The position numbers were made by a program, and so were the translations under genes. A stretch of 9,190 bases of DNA from Planctomycetota bacterium (lineage in GTDB: Bacteria; Planctomycetota; Planctomycetia; Pirellulales; Pirellulaceae): positions 1 through 9,190 of the forward strand of contig JAJDEH010000112.1 of the NCBI GenBank assembly GCA_029259935.1. The letters run 5' to 3'. The notes beneath the pieces were generated by a model. That model was not told the origin of the DNA, made no database searches, and worked only from the letters and a program-made list of their open reading frames with translations. Shown here in pieces: positions 5,805-9,190 of this stretch (the first letter of the stretch is position 1; each line of letters opens with the position of its first letter).

Positions 5805-7730
5805 ATGCCCAACGAATCCCTAGACTTTGACGGATTGCGTGTTGCTTCTTTGGAAAGCCGTAATGCCGGTGAGATGGCTCGGCTGATCGAAAAAATGGGA
5901 GGCCAGCCTTTCGTTAGCCCGTCCATGAGGGAAGTAGCGCTGGCGGAAACGTCGACCAGCGTCGACTTTGCCCACCGTCTCATCACGGGTGAGATTGAAG
6001 CAGTCATCTTTCTGACGGGCGTCGGTTTTCGCCATCTGCTGACGGCCGTGGAACAACATGTCGACCGCGATCGTTATCTAACTGCCTTGGCCGACATTAC
6101 AACGATCGCTCGCGGGCCGAAGCCGGTGGCGGCCATGAAAGAAGCCGGCCTCGCGCCGACGATTCGCGTTCCCGAGCCCAATACGTGGCGCGATGTGCTG
6201 ACCACCATCGACCAGCAGCTTTCCGTCACCAATCAAACCGTGGCTATTCAGGAATACGGCAAACCGAACCCAAGCCTCGTGGCGGGACTGGAAGCCCGCG
6301 GCGCGCGAGTGCTGAACGTTTCCGTTTATCGTTGGGATCTGCCGGAAGATGTCGAGCCCCTCAAGCAAAACGTGCAACGACTCGTGGCCGGCCAATTGGA
6401 CGTGATTCTATTCACCTCCGCGCACCAAGTAGTCAATTTGATCCGCGTGGCCGAGCAGCTTGGCGTGCAAGACCAACTGCCTGAATGCTTTCGCGAAACC
6501 GTGGTCGCCTCGATCGGACCCACGACTAGCGAAATGCTGCGAGACCAGCAATTCCCGGTTGATCTTGAACCGGAGCATCCCAAAATGGGGCAACTGGTGG
6601 TGGCCGCTTCGCAGCGTGCCGCTGAAATCTTACAACGAAAGAAACATGTCTCGCTTATGCTCTCCGGTCCCAATTCCGATGTAATGGATTCCAGCGCGCC
6701 CTGGTACGACAGCCCCTTCATGAAAGCCTGCCGGCTGGAGCCGACGGATGTCACCCCGGTGTGGCTGATGCGCCAGGCGGGCCGCTATATGGCCGAGTAT
6801 CGCGAAGTGCGCGAAAAGATGACTTTTCTCGAACTGTGTAAAAACCCCTCGCTGTGCAGTGAGGTGATGTGTACCGCCGTCCAACGGTTGGGCGTCGATG
6901 CGGCGATCATCTTTTCCGATCTGCTGCCGATTCTGGAACCGATGGGCTTGGATCTGGAATTTGCCAAAGGCGAAGGACCGGTCATCCATAACCCAGTTCG
7001 CGAGCCGCTGGATGTCGACCGCGTGTTGGAACTGGAAAGCGTCGACTCACTGCATTTCGTGATGGAAACGGTACGGCAAACGCGGAACGACTTGCCGGCC
7101 GACATGCCCTTGATCGGTTTCGCCGGCGCGCCGTTCACGCTGGCCAGCTATGTGATCGAGGGCGGAGCCAGCCGCAATTACCTACATACCAAGACACTTA
7201 TGTACCGCGACGCGGGCGCGTGGCGAACATTGATGGAACGATTCGCTCGCGCGGTGACTCGTTATCTCAATGCTCAAATCACGGCCGGTGCTCAGTGCGT
7301 TCAATTGTTCGATTCTTGGGCCGGCTGCCTGGGACCAGACGACTACCGGCGTTATGTCTTGCCCTACGTGCAAGCCATCATCCAAGGTGTGACACCCGGC
7401 GTTCCCGTTATCAACTTCGCGACTGGCAACCCCGCGCTGTTGCCGCTATTGGCCGAAGGCGGCAGTTCGGTCGTCGGCATCGACTGGCGAGTTCGCTTGG
7501 ATCAGGCCTGGCAAACGGTGGGCCACGACAAAGCGGTGCAAGGCAACTTGGATCCGCTTGTCTTGTTTTCTAGCCCCAAGGAAATTCGTCTGCGGGCTAA
7601 AGAGGTTCTTGATCAGGCAGGCGGCCGGCCGGGCCACATCTTCAATCTGGGCCACGGCGTCTTGCAGCAAACGTCGGTCGACCACGCCATCGCGCTAGTT
7701 GACGCGGTTCACGAACTCAGCCAGCGTTAG
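5805..7730 (+). CDS. hemE: Uroporphyrinogen-III synthase / uroporphyrinogen decarboxylase fusion (HemD-HemE)
   Basis: From the ATG at 5805 the protein has 641 residues and two enzymes of heme synthesis in pathway order. Residues 8-283 match uroporphyrinogen-III synthase, which cyclises hydroxymethylbilane: FLTGVG (69-74), RGPKPVAAM (103-111), FTSAHQVVN (203-211), SIGPTTSEML (236-245). Residues 294-641 are a full-length HemE, which removes four carboxyl groups from uroporphyrinogen III to give coproporphyrinogen III. Its active-site elements are present: WLMRQAGRYM with Arg323 and Arg327, IIFSD with Asp372, APFTLASYVIEGG with Tyr449, FDSWAG with Ser504 and NLGHGV with His617. Both act in the cytoplasm. 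HemE alone is usually near 350 residues and HemD near 250-280, so nothing is missing. The HemE Met at 6684 overlaps an out-of-frame TAA (6682-6684), which leaves open a frameshift between two originally separate genes. A GTG at 5772 would add 11 Pro-rich residues; ATG 5805 is preferred. Confidence 0.93.
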   Translation: MPNESLDFDGLRVASLESRNAGEMARLIEKMGGQPFVSPSMREVALAETSTSVDFAHRLITGEIEAVIFLTGVGFRHLLTAVEQHVDRDRYLTALADITTIARGPKPVAAMKEAGLAPTIRVPEPNTWRDVLTTIDQQLSVTNQTVAIQEYGKPNPSLVAGLEARGARVLNVSVYRWDLPEDVEPLKQNVQRLVAGQLDVILFTSAHQVVNLIRVAEQLGVQDQLPECFRETVVASIGPTTSEMLRDQQFPVDLEPEHPKMGQLVVAASQRAAEILQRKKHVSLMLSGPNSDVMDSSAPWYDSPFMKACRLEPTDVTPVWLMRQAGRYMAEYREVREKMTFLELCKNPSLCSEVMCTAVQRLGVDAAIIFSDLLPILEPMGLDLEFAKGEGPVIHNPVREPLDVDRVLELESVDSLHFVMETVRQTRNDLPADMPLIGFAGAPFTLASYVIEGGASRNYLHTKTLMYRDAGAWRTLMERFARAVTRYLNAQITAGAQCVQLFDSWAGCLGPDDYRRYVLPYVQAIIQGVTPGVPVINFATGNPALLPLLAEGGSSVVGIDWRVRLDQAWQTVGHDKAVQGNLDPLVLFSSPKEIRLRAKEVLDQAGGRPGHIFNLGHGVLQQTSVDHAIALVDAVHELSQR

Positions 7731-7813
7731 CCGCAGTTGGTTCGCCTTGCACGAACTCAAACTGACTTCGATCATCGCGCTTGGAATTTGTTATCGCGAT
7801 CGTTCCACTGCGT

Positions 7814-8359
7814 CTACATTCGCGAAATCGAGTACTTCCAGCGAAAGGTGGCGGGCTGTTTGTCGCTGGAGGCCGCAACGCGAAGCTCTAGGCGAGACGC
7901 CGTCAACTCTATCTTGGCGTCGCTTAGCGCGCTGTCGCGTGCAATTGCCAGTTGGGCCAGACCGCCGATGACCGCGCCATTCTCGTCGGCACGAACCAGA
8001 GCGGCCTCGCCGGTGTACAGACTACCAAGCTGCCGTGGATCGCTCGCGGTGCGGCAGGCCACATCAAAATCGATCTGCTGGTTTGGGCAGTTCAGTTCCA
8101 CGCTCATTGACCAATGGCTGGTGCCCGCTCGGCCGACGAGCAACGCGACCGGTCCCGCAGCGCGTTGTTCGACCGTCAGTTCCTGCAGCGGCGGACTGCT
8201 GGGCCAGTCTTCGTTGGTTCCCTCAACCGAGGTGATCAGCGGGACGACTTCAGTGCCGTCAACCGCGGCAATTTGATGGTAGTACCGATCCTGCCGCCGG
8301 TTGAACATCAGGCACAGCCCGCGGTGCTGGTCGTCGAGGATTTCTAAGATCTTCGGCAT
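7814..8359 (-). CDS. Uncharacterised 181-residue protein, probably beta-rich
   Basis: No family is recognised. The protein has no signal peptide or membrane helix. It opens with MPKILEILDDQHRGLCLMFNRRQDRYYHQI, followed by alternating hydrophobic stretches such as GPVALLVGRAG and HWSMSVELNC that suggest beta strands, then an Ala-rich segment (GGLAQLAIARDSALSDAKIEL) and a final strand, ATFRWKYSISR. Only two cysteines are present. The frame is open for all 181 codons, lies in a slot with no competing gene and shows no frameshift. The ATG at 8359 has no visible Shine-Dalgarno, which leaves the start somewhat open. It lies 181 bp downstream of prfB on the same strand, a gap too large and too structured to assume an operon, and is convergent with the heme gene across 83 bp. 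It is likely a lineage-restricted cytoplasmic protein. Confidence 0.65.
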   Translation of the reverse strand: MPKILEILDDQHRGLCLMFNRRQDRYYHQIAAVDGTEVVPLITSVEGTNEDWPSSPPLQELTVEQRAAGPVALLVGRAGTSHWSMSVELNCPNQQIDFDVACRTASDPRQLGSLYTGEAALVRADENGAVIGGLAQLAIARDSALSDAKIELTASRLELRVAASSDKQPATFRWKYSISRM

Positions 8360-8410
8360 GAATGTTGTTGTTGATGGATGGAAGTAGACAGATCGGGACC
8401 CCCTCTAGCT

Positions 8411-8431
8411 CCCCCTTGGCAAGGGGGAGAA
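8411..8431. repeat. 9-bp perfect stem with 3-base loop (palindromic intergenic element)
   Basis: CTCCCCCTT at 8411-8419 and AAGGGGGAG at 8423-8431 are perfect inverted repeats around GGC. It sits in the prfB to 181-residue-gene spacer, on the transcript of both. Read on the minus strand, the stem is followed by CTAGAGGGGG, not a T-run, so it does not look like a standard intrinsic terminator. A C-rich palindrome of this kind is typical of dispersed REP-like elements, but copies elsewhere in the genome cannot be seen from this window. Confidence 0.6.
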
Positions 8432-8458
8432 CGGTTACTAGCCTTGCGTCGCAGGTTG

Positions 8459-8523
8459 GTTTTGGGCTGGGGGCTCACGTTGTTCGACCGGGCTCACGTC
8501 GTTCTAACCCAGCCACTGAAAAC
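8459..8523. repeat. Long interrupted hairpin enclosing two imperfect 19-20-bp direct repeats
   Basis: GTTTT (8459-8463) with GGCTGGG (8465-8471) pair with CCCAGCC (8508-8514) and AAAAC (8519-8523), leaving a small internal bulge. The loop region holds two tandem near-copies, GGGCTCACGTTGTTCGACC (8471-8489) and GGGCTCACGTCGTTCTAACC (8490-8509). It lies 18 bases beyond the prfB stop codon on the prfB transcript. It could protect or end that message, or be a second REP-like element. Confidence 0.4.
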
Positions 8524-8540
8524 TAAGTCCTGACCAAATT

Positions 8541-9190
8541 CTAGCCTTCCTCACCCACCCGCCATCGCAGATAGGCATCCAGAAAATCCTGGATGTTGCC
8601 ATCCAAAACCGACTGAAAGTTTCCGGCGGAATGTCCGGTGCGAGCGTCCTTGACGCGTTGATCGGGATGCAAAAAGTAATTGCGAATCTGCGAACCGAAA
8701 CCGACGCGGGCCTTGTTCTTATACTTTTCGGCCTCTTCGGCCTCGCGTTTTTCTTCTTCGCGCTTGGCCAACCGGGCCCGCAGCATCTTCCACGCGGTGG
8801 CTCGATTCTTGTGTTGGCTGCGTTCGTTCTGGCACTGGGCGACTTCGCCGGTCGGTAGATGGGTCAATCGAATCGCGCTGTCCGTCTTATTCACGTGCTG
8901 GCCGCCCGCGCCACTGGCCCGATAAGTATCCTCTCGCACCTCGTTGGGGCTGATTTCAATTTCGATATCGTCGGAGATTTCCGGCGAGACATCGACGGCC
9001 GAAAAACTCGTTTGACGCTTCCCGTCGGCATTGAACGGACTGATCCGCACCAGCCGATGCATGCCCGTTTCGCCTTTGAGGTAGCCATATGCCATCGGCC
9101 CCCGCACGGCGATCGTGGCCCGGTTAATGCCGGCCTCGTCGTTGTCGTTGCGGTCGAGCAGTTCGACCGAATAGTCGAACTTCTGTGCCC
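8541..9190 (-). CDS. prfB: Peptide chain release factor 2, C-terminal part (start outside window)
   Basis: The frame is open to the right edge. The ATG-like position near 9107 is an internal GTG, since release-factor sequence continues upstream of it (KFDYSVELLDRNDNDEAGINRATIAVRG). The visible 215 residues cover part of domain 2, domain 3 and domain 4. HRLVRISPF carries the SPF tripeptide (visible residues 50-52) by which RF2 reads UGA and UAA. RASGAGGQHVNKTDSA carries the universal GGQ (codons at 8898-8906) that triggers peptidyl-tRNA hydrolysis in the ribosome. The downstream CQNERSQHKN and FGSQIRNYFLHPDQRVKDARTG segments are standard, and SPF rather than a PxT motif separates it from RF1. 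The RF2 programmed frameshift, if present, would be near the N-terminus beyond the window. It ends with WRVGEEG and a TAG stop. Confidence 0.97.
   Translation of the reverse strand, partial: AQKFDYSVELLDRNDNDEAGINRATIAVRGPMAYGYLKGETGMHRLVRISPFNADGKRQTSFSAVDVSPEISDDIEIEISPNEVREDTYRASGAGGQHVNKTDSAIRLTHLPTGEVAQCQNERSQHKNRATAWKMLRARLAKREEEKREAEEAEKYKNKARVGFGSQIRNYFLHPDQRVKDARTGHSAGNFQSVLDGNIQDFLDAYLRWRVGEEG

Noticed and set aside
7785..7805. ATCGCG/CGCGAT inverted repeat between the heme gene and the 181-residue gene
   Set aside because: It is a short stem with a long loop and no T-run; such matches are frequent by chance in GC-rich DNA.
8471..8509. Two adjacent near-identical direct repeats, considered as a CRISPR remnant
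   Set aside because: The copies abut without spacers and are only 19-20 bases long; no cas gene is present.
8631..8858. 75-codon plus-strand frame with a hydrophobic stretch, resembling a small membrane protein
   Set aside because: It lies wholly inside the prfB coding sequence on the opposite strand; its hydrophobic run is the complement of the Lys/Glu-rich helix of release factor 2.

Overview
The window reads as chromosomal DNA of a planctomycete, most likely in or near the Pirellulales. Three things suggest this: every gene stands alone with its own flanks and neighbours mostly alternate in strand; a secreted repeat protein carries a C-terminal matrixin-like zinc-protease domain of a type common in that phylum; and two proteins resemble only uncharacterised planctomycete-style hypotheticals. 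The lineage is inferred from protein character, not from a database search. No phage, insertion sequence, CRISPR array, tRNA or rRNA is visible.

Layout. At 1-1056 (+) is the 3' end of a large, probably exported protein with exact 50-residue calcium-loop repeats and a terminal HExxHxxGxxH protease domain. Convergent to it is 1098-2738 (-), a membrane sugar-phosphate transferase of the MraY/WecA/TagO superfamily. It has a long soluble C-terminal tail ending in a 15-bp minisatellite. After a 498-bp divergent spacer, 3237-4406 (+) encodes a CpaE/TadZ-like ATPase with a degenerate receiver domain and no pilus genes beside it. Convergent at 4437-5600 (-) is an unrecognised, helix-rich protein. After a 204-bp divergent spacer rich in short repeats, 5805-7730 (+) is an apparent fusion of uroporphyrinogen-III synthase (HemD) and uroporphyrinogen decarboxylase (HemE), two consecutive steps of heme synthesis. 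Convergent to it at 7814-8359 (-) is a small unrecognised protein. Upstream of that, across a 181-bp spacer with two palindromic elements, is the C-terminal part of peptide chain release factor 2 (prfB), which runs off the right edge.

The genes do not form one pathway: tetrapyrrole synthesis, translation termination, envelope polysaccharide initiation, a polarity-type ATPase and an extracellular protease lie side by side. No clear multi-gene system or defence island is present. The items most worth a second look are the HemD-HemE fusion, whose junction contains an out-of-frame TAATG that could mark a recent fusion or a frameshift, the orphan CpaE-like protein, and the minisatellite-tailed transferase.
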